From Myxococcales bacterium (lineage in GTDB: Bacteria > Myxococcota > UBA4151), in NCBI GenBank assembly GCA_002696345.1, contig NZRT01000065.1, positions 106,612 to 142,838 on the forward strand: 36,227 nt of DNA. The letters run 5' to 3'. A program made the translations under genes and the position numbers. Of the stretch, positions 24,041-31,727 are shown one piece after another (the stretch's first letter is position 1; each line of letters begins with the position of its first letter). The notes below the pieces were generated by a model. It saw only the letters and a list, made by a program, of their open reading frames with translations, did not search any database and was not told where the DNA came from.

Positions 24041-25235
24041 CGTCGTCGGTCCCTCGATGCTCTTTTCGGCGGGAATGCTCCGGGGGGTTACCCTTCGCTG
24101 ACTGCGTACTCTTTGCCGGAGTGTAGCCCTGATCGGTGCTGCTCGAGACGCCCTCTAGCTTGAGTCGCATATCGTCCGGTGAGTCGGCATAGGAGAGCGC
24201 TACTTCCCGGGTGATCTTGCCACTGTTCATTAAACTCATAAGGGCTTGGTCAAAGCTTTGCGTCCCCAAGGTGACTTGGTTCAACTCCATGGATTCGTGG
24301 ATTTCTAGGGTGCGTTCTGCGTCCACGATGAGTTCACGAACACGGGATGAAGTCCTGAGGATCTCACAGGCAGCGATGCGGCCTCCCTGTTGAGCGGGAA
24401 CTAAACGCTGGGTCACAACAGAGAGCAGCGTGTTGGCCAACTGACGCCGGGCATTTTCTTGTTGATGGGGGGGGAAAGCCGAAATGATTCGACTGACGGT
24501 TTCAACCGCCGAACTTGTATGCAGCGTCGAGAAAACGAGATGTCCTGTTTCAGCGGCTGTTAAGGCAATTTTAATGGTTTCAAGATCACGCATTTCACCG
24601 ATCAGGATCACATCAGGATCTTGTCTCAGAGCGCTCCGAAGTGCTTTCGCAAAACTCTTCGTGTCCATGCCGACTTCTCGTTGCAGAATGGTGGCGGACT
24701 TGTCACGAAAGGCGAACTCGATCGGGTCTTCGATGGTGACAATATTGACAGCACCCACAGTATTTACATGATCGACCATCGCCGCCAATGTTGTCGACTT
24801 TCCACTGCCTGTCGCTCCGGTGACGAGGACGAGACCTCGCTTTGCCTCACAGATCGTATTGAGCACATCGGGTAAGCCCAGTTCGATGACGCCTCGAACG
24901 ACCTGAGGAACAACACGCATCACGAGTCCCATCGCTCCACGTTGGTGGTGCGCATTGACACGGAATCGAGCCAGTCCGGGCACTTGATATGCGAAGTCCG
25001 CTTCTCGTTCTTCAAGCAACTCCCGAAACACAGCCTGGGAGGTCATGTGTTCAGCCCACTTGCGGATGAGGTCGGCAGCAATCGGTTTCTCGCTACCAAA
25101 ACTAACCAATGTTCCATCGACTCGTGCCCGAGGCGCTGATCCCGCTTTCAGATGGACATCACTGGCACCCAGTTTGACGGCCATCGACAGTAGCCTTTCA
25201 AGGGCTTGCGAGACTGCAGCAGTGGGACTTGACAT
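24021..25235 (-). CDS. pilT: Type IV pilus retraction ATPase PilT
   Basis: 404 aa against about 345 for typical PilT; the extra length is a low-complexity hydrophilic tail (about 365-404) whose end overlaps recX by 20 bp. By family it is a hexameric cytoplasmic ATPase that depolymerises type IV pili for twitching motility. Motifs: an N-terminal PAS-like domain starting with ASDVHLKAG, Walker A GATGSGKST (140-148), the Asp box VTIEDPIEF, Walker B DPDVILIGEMRD (E214), and the His box HLVFSTLHT. The C-terminal helix motif usually written AIRNLIRE in PilT appears as SSRVRELIVD (296-305). GTQSFDQAL and ADSPDDMRLKL close the core. It is 9 bases after the coiled-coil giant. PilU is an alternative name. 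Confidence 0.93.
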   Translation of the reverse strand: MSSPTAAVSQALERLLSMAVKLGASDVHLKAGSAPRARVDGTLVSFGSEKPIAADLIRKWAEHMTSQAVFRELLEEREADFAYQVPGLARFRVNAHHQRGAMGLVMRVVPQVVRGVIELGLPDVLNTICEAKRGLVLVTGATGSGKSTTLAAMVDHVNTVGAVNIVTIEDPIEFAFRDKSATILQREVGMDTKSFAKALRSALRQDPDVILIGEMRDLETIKIALTAAETGHLVFSTLHTSSAVETVSRIISAFPPHQQENARRQLANTLLSVVTQRLVPAQQGGRIAACEILRTSSRVRELIVDAERTLEIHESMELNQVTLGTQSFDQALMSLMNSGKITREVALSYADSPDDMRLKLEGVSSSTDQGYTPAKSTQSAKGNPPEHSRRKEHRGTDDDGIERF

Positions 25236-25244
25236 AGGATTTCC

Positions 25245-28200
25245 TTAAGCCCGGGGGGCTGCGTGCTCGAGACGTTCGATCAAACTGAGAAGACGGGCGG
25301 CTCGCTGCGCCAGAGCAAAAGCTCGACTCTCATCTTGCTGATTTGCTCGTTCTTCCATTGCTCGGAGCATCTCCTGCTCCCGGTTGTCGACGTCTTGTTG
25401 AGCCCGCATGAGTTGAGCGTTCTCCGATTCCAGTTGACTGATGGCTGCTTCAGCTCTTTCTCGAGCCTCTCGCTCCGCCTCATACCGGTCTTTCTGTGTT
25501 TGATCCCCTGCCGCTGTCGATTCCTGGCGCAGTCGACGAAGCTCACGTCGGAGTGAATCTATCTCTTCCTCCGCTTTCTCGAGCTTCTCTCGCATCTGAA
25601 TCGTTTCGAGGGGATCAGCTACAGTGGAGTTATCAACCGACTGTGGCAGGGCACTCCGAGCTTCACGAGCCTCCGCTCGAGCCTGTGCCTCCCGCCGCTC
25701 TGCCGCCTGAAGTGCTTCCGTTAATTCCTGGTCAAAAACGAGGCGTAATGCCTTGATCTCTTGGCGATAGCGCTGTTCCATCGCGTCCAGTTTTGTCTGG
25801 TGAGCAATCTCTTGATCTGTCGTTGCCTGATGAGCTGCAGATAATGCAGCGACTGCTTGAGCTTTCTCTTCAGTGATGGCCCCAAGCTGTGCCTCTGCTT
25901 CCCCTTTTTGGGCTTCCGCCTGTCGTCGATGCTCTCGTAGCGCATCGACTTCAGTCAAAAGGACTCGATGTTGCTCGACCATATCCTCAAGGGATGCGCT
26001 CGGTTTGGACAGTTGACCCGCTTGAAAAACCAGTGCGTCATGCTCTGATTGGAGTGTCTCCAGCGCTTGTCTTGCGACCAGCAAGTCTTGTTTTGCCAAA
26101 GCTGCTTGGTCTGCTTCGGCTCGAAGTCGAGCGACTTCGGCCTCTTGACGAGTCCGCTCCTCAATCAAGTTGGCAATACGAGCCTGTTGTTCGTGATGTA
26201 AGGTCTGTAGATGGCTCGCTCCTGACTCATCCTGACGACTGATCTGAGATTGCAAAAGAGCGCACTCAGCCTCGAGTTTGGCCAGATTTTCACCCTGTTC
26301 AGCGAGCGCTTTTAAAGAAGCTTTGAGGGCGTCCTCAGCACCGGAAGGCTCGGGAGAACTCGAGCCCCTTGCTCTGAGTTCGCTCAGGGACTCCTGAACT
26401 GTCGAAGCGGTGAGGCGCGCGCTTTCCAGGCGAAGGTTCACAGCCTGGAGTTCTTCGTCTCGTTCGGTGACTGCCTCTTGTTGCCGTTTTACTTCCTGTT
26501 CGAGGGCTTGCTCCCGACCTCTCGAGTCCGTCAGCTTTTCAACCAACTCCAAGCGCTCTTTGGCTTCCGACTGATACTTTTCCTCCAAGTCATCATGATC
26601 GCTTTGGACCTGTTCCATTCGGGCCTGGTTGTCGGTCAATTGTTGTTTCAATGCGTCCAGGGTGCTGAGACTGTTCTGTTTCTGCGTGTGTAGCGCTTCC
26701 AGTTCGGCTTCTTGTCGCTGAAGTTGTTCTGCAAGCCCTTGAGCAGTTGTCTCGATTCGACGTCGTAGTTGGGTTTCCTCTTCCAACTGCGCGCGACTGT
26801 CGTCGAGCGATTGGTCCAACTGATTAAGGCGCTCATTGAGCTCCTCTTCCTGGACTAAAGCATGACTGAGTTGCTGCTGGAGATGTGTTGCGAGCGCCGA
26901 CTGTGATTCCGCATCCCGATGGGAGTTGGCTTGGTCTTCGATCAGGGATTGAGCGTCCGCAAGTAGTTGCTCCAACTGCAAGCGACGTCGTTGGGTCTCA
27001 CTGGCGTCGAGGCGGACGCGTCGTAGTTCTCTATTGAGTCGTTGGCCTCGATTCTTGAGTCGGTAACACTCAGCCGCTCGGTGCTCTGCAGTGACGGCGA
27101 GAGTACTTGCGGAACGGCTGAAGCGGTTCCTTTCGTTCGTCATCGTCAGCAAGCGTTCTTTGAGGAGGTCGTCCTTTCGGTGAAGCGCTTCCACCTTGCG
27201 GTACTCAGTGGTCAGTTGAGCAACCTCGGTTTCCAACTGACTCACTTGATTGTTCAGATCTGTCTGCAGCGCTTCCAGTTCGTGACGAGCCTGTGTTTGT
27301 TCCGCCAATTCCTTTTCGGTTGCCGACAACTTCGTCTTTGCGGTTTTGATGGCAGCTTCGAGCGCTTCATTATTTGCTTTTTGCGTGGCTGTTTCTTGCT
27401 CGAAACGTTGTGTTGTTTGCTGGTCTCGATCTTCAAGTTGATCTGCGAGTTGGCGTGCTTCGGCCATCGCTCGTTCGAGGGCTTTTGTCTGAGCTTCGTG
27501 CTCGTGCTGGGTATGGCTGAGTCGTTCGGTGAGTTCGGATTGTCGCTGTTTCAAATGGACCAACTGTGTGTCTCGGTCCTGCAGCGCAGCCTCCAGTTGA
27601 CGGTTGTTGTCCGATGCTTCTGAGAGCGCGCTGACGCTTTCCTTTTCACGGTCCTCGATTTCGCCCAGTCGCTGTGTCAGATCTTGGACGACCGCTTGTT
27701 GTTCTTGCCGGCGAGCCCGACTGCCGTCTTCGAGTGTTCTCAGTCGGTCACTAAGATCAGCGACGACTTGGCCAACTCGATCGCTTAAACGATCGTAGCT
27801 TAGTGTAACTAGGCGCGCTTCTGGGTCCGGTGGCAGTTCGGCGGAGGCACAGATCAGGTAGTAAAGTGGTGGCTCTTCCGCCGTATTGTGGATGCGTGCA
27901 TCGAAGTGCAATTGCCCATCGATGCCGTTGGGTAGCACGGCGTAGCCTAGAATTGGGACTTGGGAAGCAACCGCCACATCTTCAAAATGATTTTCGAGCA
28001 AATCGATAATTTGCTCATAAGTTAATCGGTGGCAGCCCTTCGCATGGGCCATCATACTCATGCCAACGTGTTCACCATCTGCAGGTAGGACGCCCAGCAG
28101 GATGCCGTCCTTCGTCATGATCCGTCGTAAAGATTGAAGTGCGGCTTTGCCCTCGGCGAGACGCGCTCCCAGATCCTCGACAAAGATCAACTCCTGACTT

Positions 28201-28463
28201 TCGGAGGGAATGGCTGAGATCCCGCCTTCCTCATCCCAGTTTTCGATGGAGTTCGGCAGTCTCTTTTGACCTGCACCCAATACGGAAATGGTCGCTGCGC
28301 CAAGGCGTTTCAACCACATTAAAACCTTCTCAGACGGGTCGCCGAGAAAGAGTATGGAACGATGTTGAAGCCATGGCTCAATCGCGAGCAGTCGGGGCAA
28401 CTCGTCCAACTCGGATTCGACCTGCAACGAAGTCGTGGAACTGGTTTCCTGCTTGCTCGCCAC
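25245..28463 (-). CDS. Degenerate methyltransferase head fused to a very long coiled coil
   Basis: About 1072 aa. Residues about 15-215 look like a class I SAM-methyltransferase (Rossmann) fold: SILFLGDPSEKVLMWLKRLGA, then QELIFVEDLGARL, LRRIMTKDGILLGVLP and a late VASQVPILGYAVL strand. Motif I lacks the GxGxG loop (GDPSEKV instead), so SAM binding is doubtful. From about 215 to the C-terminus it is almost uninterrupted heptad-like sequence rich in Gln, Glu, Ala, Leu and Arg with few Pro or Gly, i.e. a coiled coil of over 800 residues. It precedes pilT by 9 bases, suggesting a scaffold role in pilus or polarity control (inference). The start is GTG 28463 with AGGA 10 bases upstream; GTG 28496 is possible but has no ribosome site. 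Confidence 0.85.
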   Translation of the reverse strand: MASKQETSSTTSLQVESELDELPRLLAIEPWLQHRSILFLGDPSEKVLMWLKRLGAATISVLGAGQKRLPNSIENWDEEGGISAIPSESQELIFVEDLGARLAEGKAALQSLRRIMTKDGILLGVLPADGEHVGMSMMAHAKGCHRLTYEQIIDLLENHFEDVAVASQVPILGYAVLPNGIDGQLHFDARIHNTAEEPPLYYLICASAELPPDPEARLVTLSYDRLSDRVGQVVADLSDRLRTLEDGSRARRQEQQAVVQDLTQRLGEIEDREKESVSALSEASDNNRQLEAALQDRDTQLVHLKQRQSELTERLSHTQHEHEAQTKALERAMAEARQLADQLEDRDQQTTQRFEQETATQKANNEALEAAIKTAKTKLSATEKELAEQTQARHELEALQTDLNNQVSQLETEVAQLTTEYRKVEALHRKDDLLKERLLTMTNERNRFSRSASTLAVTAEHRAAECYRLKNRGQRLNRELRRVRLDASETQRRRLQLEQLLADAQSLIEDQANSHRDAESQSALATHLQQQLSHALVQEEELNERLNQLDQSLDDSRAQLEEETQLRRRIETTAQGLAEQLQRQEAELEALHTQKQNSLSTLDALKQQLTDNQARMEQVQSDHDDLEEKYQSEAKERLELVEKLTDSRGREQALEQEVKRQQEAVTERDEELQAVNLRLESARLTASTVQESLSELRARGSSSPEPSGAEDALKASLKALAEQGENLAKLEAECALLQSQISRQDESGASHLQTLHHEQQARIANLIEERTRQEAEVARLRAEADQAALAKQDLLVARQALETLQSEHDALVFQAGQLSKPSASLEDMVEQHRVLLTEVDALREHRRQAEAQKGEAEAQLGAITEEKAQAVAALSAAHQATTDQEIAHQTKLDAMEQRYRQEIKALRLVFDQELTEALQAAERREAQARAEAREARSALPQSVDNSTVADPLETIQMREKLEKAEEEIDSLRRELRRLRQESTAAGDQTQKDRYEAEREARERAEAAISQLESENAQLMRAQQDVDNREQEMLRAMEERANQQDESRAFALAQRAARLLSLIERLEHAAPRA

Positions 28464-28573
28464 TTTCAGGTTATCCTGTACCCCGCTACAACCCACTTGG
28501 GTTCAAGCTGTAATCCGTGTGGAACCGTACGCGCACGAGGGGGCAGTGGCAACACTTAGAGCGAGGAAGAAGA
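28464..28573. promoter_or_regulatory. Divergent promoter region with two short palindromes
   Basis: This 110-base gap separates the divergent coiled-coil/pilT operon and the ExbB/D operon, so both promoters should lie here. It contains CAGG-TTAT-CCTG (28467-28478) and ACCCA-CT-TGGGT (28491-28502), perfect short inverted repeats with centres 24 bases apart, a possible operator pair. No convincing -35/-10 set could be picked on either strand. Confidence 0.3.
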
Positions 28574-29200
28574 ATGAATAATCACCAGATGAAATACGCT
28601 TGGCTGTTGGCGATGCTCGGAGCCGCCGGTTGCAGTCAGGCATCCCGCTCCGGGGCTGCCGATGTTTGTGGCGCTGCACCCCTTTGTTTTCGGGCGGAGG
28701 GTATGATCACCCCTCAAGGTGCTACGGATGCGCCCGGACCTTACACCGTGGTGGCTGATGTGGTTTCCGACCAGGCGGTTGCATGGACACGAGTTGCGTT
28801 TCGTCGCACTCGACTCGGGGTTGTGCAGGCTCAGGAGGAGTTCCTGTTGGAACGGACGGAAAGTGGTCTCTTTATCGGGACTCTTGATGGCCGTAGTGGC
28901 GACGTGTTGAACTATCGGTTGGATACAGCCTTGTCGGGCTCAACGGATCTCGTCTTTTGGCCCGGACCGGATGCCGAGGACAGATTAACATTGCAGCTCT
29001 TGTTGCCGGGGGAGACGGTTGATGCAGGTGTGCAAGACGGTGGCATGGTCGATGTCTCGACTTCGGCGGATGTAAGCGATCATGTTGATGGTAGTGTCGG
29101 TGATGTAAGCGAGAGTCCGAACGATGCAGCCACGGTCCAACCGTTGGACGGCGGTGTCGGACCTGTCCCTGCAGACAGTGGCTTGATGGATGCCGGCTGA
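28574..29200 (+). CDS. Lipoprotein with acidic low-complexity C-terminus
   Basis: 208 aa from ATG 28574, chosen because GAGGAAGAAG lies just upstream and the signal peptide then starts correctly; a GTG at 28517 in frame would add 19 basic residues. The lipobox is GAAGC, so the mature protein begins at Cys20. The next 110 residues are predicted beta-rich and contain one Cys pair (VCGAAPLC). The last 60 residues are Asp/Gly/Val/Ser-rich, with repeated DGG, DAG and SVGDVSES-like runs, a composition common in Myxococcota and Bradymonadota surface proteins. It is first in an operon with ExbB and ExbD, and its TGA overlaps the ExbB ATG. No family could be assigned. Confidence 0.8.
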   Translation: MNNHQMKYAWLLAMLGAAGCSQASRSGAADVCGAAPLCFRAEGMITPQGATDAPGPYTVVADVVSDQAVAWTRVAFRRTRLGVVQAQEEFLLERTESGLFIGTLDGRSGDVLNYRLDTALSGSTDLVFWPGPDAEDRLTLQLLLPGETVDAGVQDGGMVDVSTSADVSDHVDGSVGDVSESPNDAATVQPLDGGVGPVPADSGLMDAG

Positions 29201-29772
29201 TGAATGAGTGGTTGATACGAGCAGGGTGGTTGGCCTGGCCTTTAGTGGCCTGCGCACTCGGCGTTTTGACGATCTTTATCGATCGCTGGTGGAGCTTACG
29301 CCAAAGCAATATCTTGCCGTCTCGGTGGTCGAAAGATTGCCTAGCAGCCATCGGTGCAGGGAAGGAAGTGGTTGGTGTTGGAGGACGCAGTGGGGCCACC
29401 CTGCTCCAAGCTTTTCATGGCGAGCCAGCCAACCGGCGGGAACGGCTAGAGGACGCTGGGCGGCAGATTGCCCGCCGTTTAGAGCGTGGTGTTGATTGGT
29501 TGTCCACCCTGGCTGCCGTCGCCCCCTTATTGGGGCTGACTGGAACCATTTTGGGGATGATTCAGGTCTTTCAGAAGATCACTGTGGCTGGTGCTGGTGA
29601 TGCTCAGGTGCTTGCAGGTGGAATCTGGATGGCTTTGATCACCACCGTTCTGGGACTCCTCGTGGCCATACCGGCCTTAATACTCCGCCAAATTTTAGTG
29701 AGTCGGCTCGAGGCTCGATTGGGTGAATTGGAAGCTTTCGCTGCTGCTTTGGTTCAGGAGAAGCAGGAGTGA
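29200..29772 (+). CDS. MotA/TolQ/ExbB proton channel family protein
   Basis: 190 aa with three membrane segments (about 8-28, 102-124 and 143-165) around a cytoplasmic loop, the ExbB/TolQ topology. The family signature APLLGLTGTILGMIQVF opens the second segment, and the third carries the conserved Thr/Gly/Pro pattern LITTVLGLLVAIPAL. With the ExbD-like protein encoded next it should form an inner-membrane proton-driven motor that energises an envelope partner (TonB, TolA or other). No TonB or TolA gene is present in the operon; the neighbours are two lipoproteins. ATG 29200 overlaps the upstream stop by one base, and the stop overlaps the ExbD GTG. Confidence 0.93.
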   Translation: MNEWLIRAGWLAWPLVACALGVLTIFIDRWWSLRQSNILPSRWSKDCLAAIGAGKEVVGVGGRSGATLLQAFHGEPANRRERLEDAGRQIARRLERGVDWLSTLAAVAPLLGLTGTILGMIQVFQKITVAGAGDAQVLAGGIWMALITTVLGLLVAIPALILRQILVSRLEARLGELEAFAAALVQEKQE

Positions 29773-30164
29773 AATTTGGGCGGGATCGGCGTCGAGCACC
29801 GGCGCTGGTTGATCTCACGGCGTTGATCGATGTGGTGTTCTTGTTGCTCTTGTTCTTTGTAGTGACAGCCAGCTTTGACGCCACCCGGAGTTTGGGAATC
29901 GATTTGCCGGAGGCGAAGGCAGGTTCGACCAAGGCGACACAACCTGATGTGTACGTTTTGACGATGTTGGAAGATGCTAGCTTACTGCTCGACGGTGAGC
30001 CGATTGCCCTCGAAGATCTATCCCATCGTTTGCGGTCGGACTCGACAGTGCGTCTGGAAGCGGATGAGGACACCCATCACGGTGAGATTGTGCGCTTGTT
30101 GGACGTGCTCCAGCCGCTCCGCTTGAAGGCATTGAGGATTGCGGTGAAGGAGGCTAATCCGTGA
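29769..30164 (+). CDS. ExbD/TolR-family biopolymer transport protein
   Basis: 131 aa. Short basic cytoplasmic N-terminus (KFGRDRRRA), one membrane segment DLTALIDVVFLLLLFFVV (about 15-32) and a periplasmic C-terminal domain. D21 in that segment sits in the position of the proton-carrying Asp of ExbD and TolR, so the motor should be functional. The periplasmic domain ends in the usual small fold with GEIVRLLDVLQ and LRIAV strands. The GTG start overlaps the ExbB stop (GTGA), with AGGAG 8 bases upstream. The stop overlaps the next GTG in the same way. It pairs with the preceding channel protein. Confidence 0.93.
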   Translation: MKFGRDRRRAPALVDLTALIDVVFLLLLFFVVTASFDATRSLGIDLPEAKAGSTKATQPDVYVLTMLEDASLLLDGEPIALEDLSHRLRSDSTVRLEADEDTHHGEIVRLLDVLQPLRLKALRIAVKEANP

Positions 30165-31612
30165 GCCGTGAAGGAGGCCGTATCAGATTGAAGACGGTGT
30201 ATAGCCTGTTGTTCATGATCGGGGTGACCGCTGCCCTTTGGGGCTGTCCTATGAATCGGGTGTGCACGGAAGATGCGCATTGTGGTCCGTTTGCGACCTG
30301 CGGTGTTGACGGGCGCTGTATTCAAGGGTGCAGTCGTGATGCTCACTGCCGAGAAGGTGAGCGTTGCGATGAAGGACGCTGCGCTCGTCCCTGCACTGTT
30401 GATGGTGAGTGCGACGCAGGACAACTGTGTGTCGAGTCTCGGTGCATGCCGGGATGTTCAGCGACAGCTCCTTGCCCGGCTGGATTGAGTTGTCGTGATG
30501 GACAATGCAGCGAAGGCTGTGTGACCGACGGCGATTGCGCGCCTGGGACATTTTGCAATCAGAGCAGTGCTTGTGAACCCTTTGGCAGCCGTGATGCGGG
30601 TAGCCTGCAGTGTGTCGGTCACCAAGATTGTCGAGTGGGAGAATATTGTACTGATTCGGGGCAATGCCGTGTGGGTTGCCGCGACCATAGCGCATGTCCA
30701 CTGGGGTTCTATTGCAGCGAGTCCCATCGGTGTCTGGCTGGCGATCCCCCCCTCCCTTCCGATGCAGGTCCCGTGCAAGATGCCGGGCCGTCACTTGATG
30801 GAGGCATCTTTGCTTTGAATTGCGGCGTTCTCGGTCAAGAGAATGTGGCACCCAGGGTTGTCGTTTGGGATGAGTTTACGCTGTACGCAGAAGATCCCGG
30901 TGGCAGGCCGCTCACTCGAATCGAGTGGATGCTCGAACAAGGGGCGGGGGGTGATGGTCTTCGGATCGATCAACCAGGAGACAGCAGCACACGAGTGCAG
31001 GTTCCTCGCGTCGGTGCTTGGACGTTCGGCGTTACTGCTTATCGAGGCGATGGAACGGCGGGGCAATGCATCGTTTCGATGGAGGCGACGCCTCCGGCCG
31101 AGGGATTTTTTGTTCAGCTTGCATGGGAAGGCGATCGAGACCTCGATCTTCACATGGTTCCGGTCCGCCCTGGAGAACCCTGTCAAACCGATGAGGAATG
31201 TGAAGGAGCGGGTCGCCAATGCAACCTGAATCGATGCTCGATGGCTTTCAACACACAAACGGGTACTGACAGCGATTGCTGGGCGAGACAGGCTCAACCA
31301 GATTGGTCCGCTGGAGAAGCCCCACAGTATACTCACGACATTCGTAGCGGCGCAGGAACGGAATACATCCGAGGTCGGTCGCTGGAACTCGAGACCAGCT
31401 ATCGAATCGCGGTGCGAACTTTCGGTAATCGGACCAACAGTGCCTCGCTTAGGGCATGGCTTCATGGTGAGCCGATGATGGATCAAGAATCCTTCCGATT
31501 GGGCCCTGCAGGAGATGGTGGCTGGTATTATGTTGGCCGATTGGTTCCAGCTGCGGTTGGGCATCGATGGGATTTGGTCGGCCTGCGCTCGGGCGAGGTT
31601 CCCAGGAACTGA
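30161..31612 (+). CDS. Cys-rich repeat lipoprotein with DLDLH domain
   Basis: 483 aa. The GTG start is well supported: AAGGAGG lies 8 bases before it and it overlaps the ExbD stop. The lipobox LWGC puts the lipid on Cys29. Seven tandem Cys-rich units follow (35-191), each about 21 residues with Cys spaced roughly 5-5-4/5, probably disulfide-bonded knots. A Pro/Asp/Ala hinge (about 195-215) leads to a beta-rich region of about 265 residues. This holds FFVQLAWEGDRDLDLHMV (D328, D330, H332), an eighth Cys-rich stretch, SDCWARQAQPDW and a Gly/Glu segment. The last set resembles exported beta-sandwich proteins common in Myxococcota and Bradymonadota. Function unknown. It is the last gene of the ExbB/D operon, so it may be a surface partner of that motor. 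Confidence 0.88.
   Translation: MSREGGRIRLKTVYSLLFMIGVTAALWGCPMNRVCTEDAHCGPFATCGVDGRCIQGCSRDAHCREGERCDEGRCARPCTVDGECDAGQLCVESRCMPGCSATAPCPAGLSCRDGQCSEGCVTDGDCAPGTFCNQSSACEPFGSRDAGSLQCVGHQDCRVGEYCTDSGQCRVGCRDHSACPLGFYCSESHRCLAGDPPLPSDAGPVQDAGPSLDGGIFALNCGVLGQENVAPRVVVWDEFTLYAEDPGGRPLTRIEWMLEQGAGGDGLRIDQPGDSSTRVQVPRVGAWTFGVTAYRGDGTAGQCIVSMEATPPAEGFFVQLAWEGDRDLDLHMVPVRPGEPCQTDEECEGAGRQCNLNRCSMAFNTQTGTDSDCWARQAQPDWSAGEAPQYTHDIRSGAGTEYIRGRSLELETSYRIAVRTFGNRTNSASLRAWLHGEPMMDQESFRLGPAGDGGWYYVGRLVPAAVGHRWDLVGLRSGEVPRN
30263..30733 (+). repeat. Seven tandem Cys-rich protein repeats
   Basis: Units start at C35, C57, C78, C99, C120, C151 and C173 of the lipoprotein, each with a C-x5-C-x5-C-x4/5-C pattern (for example CSRDAHCREGERCDEGRC). 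The DNA is diverged between units, so the repeats are old. A 10-residue insertion lies between units five and six. Confidence 0.8.
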
Positions 31613-31662
31613 CGACCTGCCCATTTTTCTCGTCGGTTCAGTCGGCAAGTTTGGTTATGGAA

Positions 31663-31691
31663 TTGACACCCTCTCTGGTGGTTCCTAATCA
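31663..31691 (+). promoter_or_regulatory. Possible promoter for the acyl-CoA ligase gene
   Basis: A perfect -35 hexamer TTGACA (31663-31668) is followed after 17 bases by TAATCA, a poor -10. It lies in the 115-base gap before the ligase gene, the only gap in this stretch large enough for a promoter. Confidence 0.3.
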
Positions 31692-31727
31692 CCTTTGCCG
31701 ACGACTCGGCGATAATGGAGTTCTGCT

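Noticed and set aside
27042-27623. 193-codon plus-strand frame with hydrophobic, Cys/Phe-rich sequence resembling a membrane protein
   Set aside because: It is the complement of Gln/Glu-rich coiled-coil codons, which automatically read as Leu, Phe, Cys and Ser on the other strand.
30791-31648. 285-codon minus-strand open frame
   Set aside because: It lies wholly opposite the Cys-rich lipoprotein gene, has no recognisable domain, and the plus-strand frame has lipobox, Cys repeats and ribosome site.
31611-31653. Imperfect inverted repeat after the Cys-rich lipoprotein gene (ACTGA-CGAC with GTCG-GT-TCAGT)
   Set aside because: Bulged stem, 15-base loop and no following T-run, so not called a terminator.
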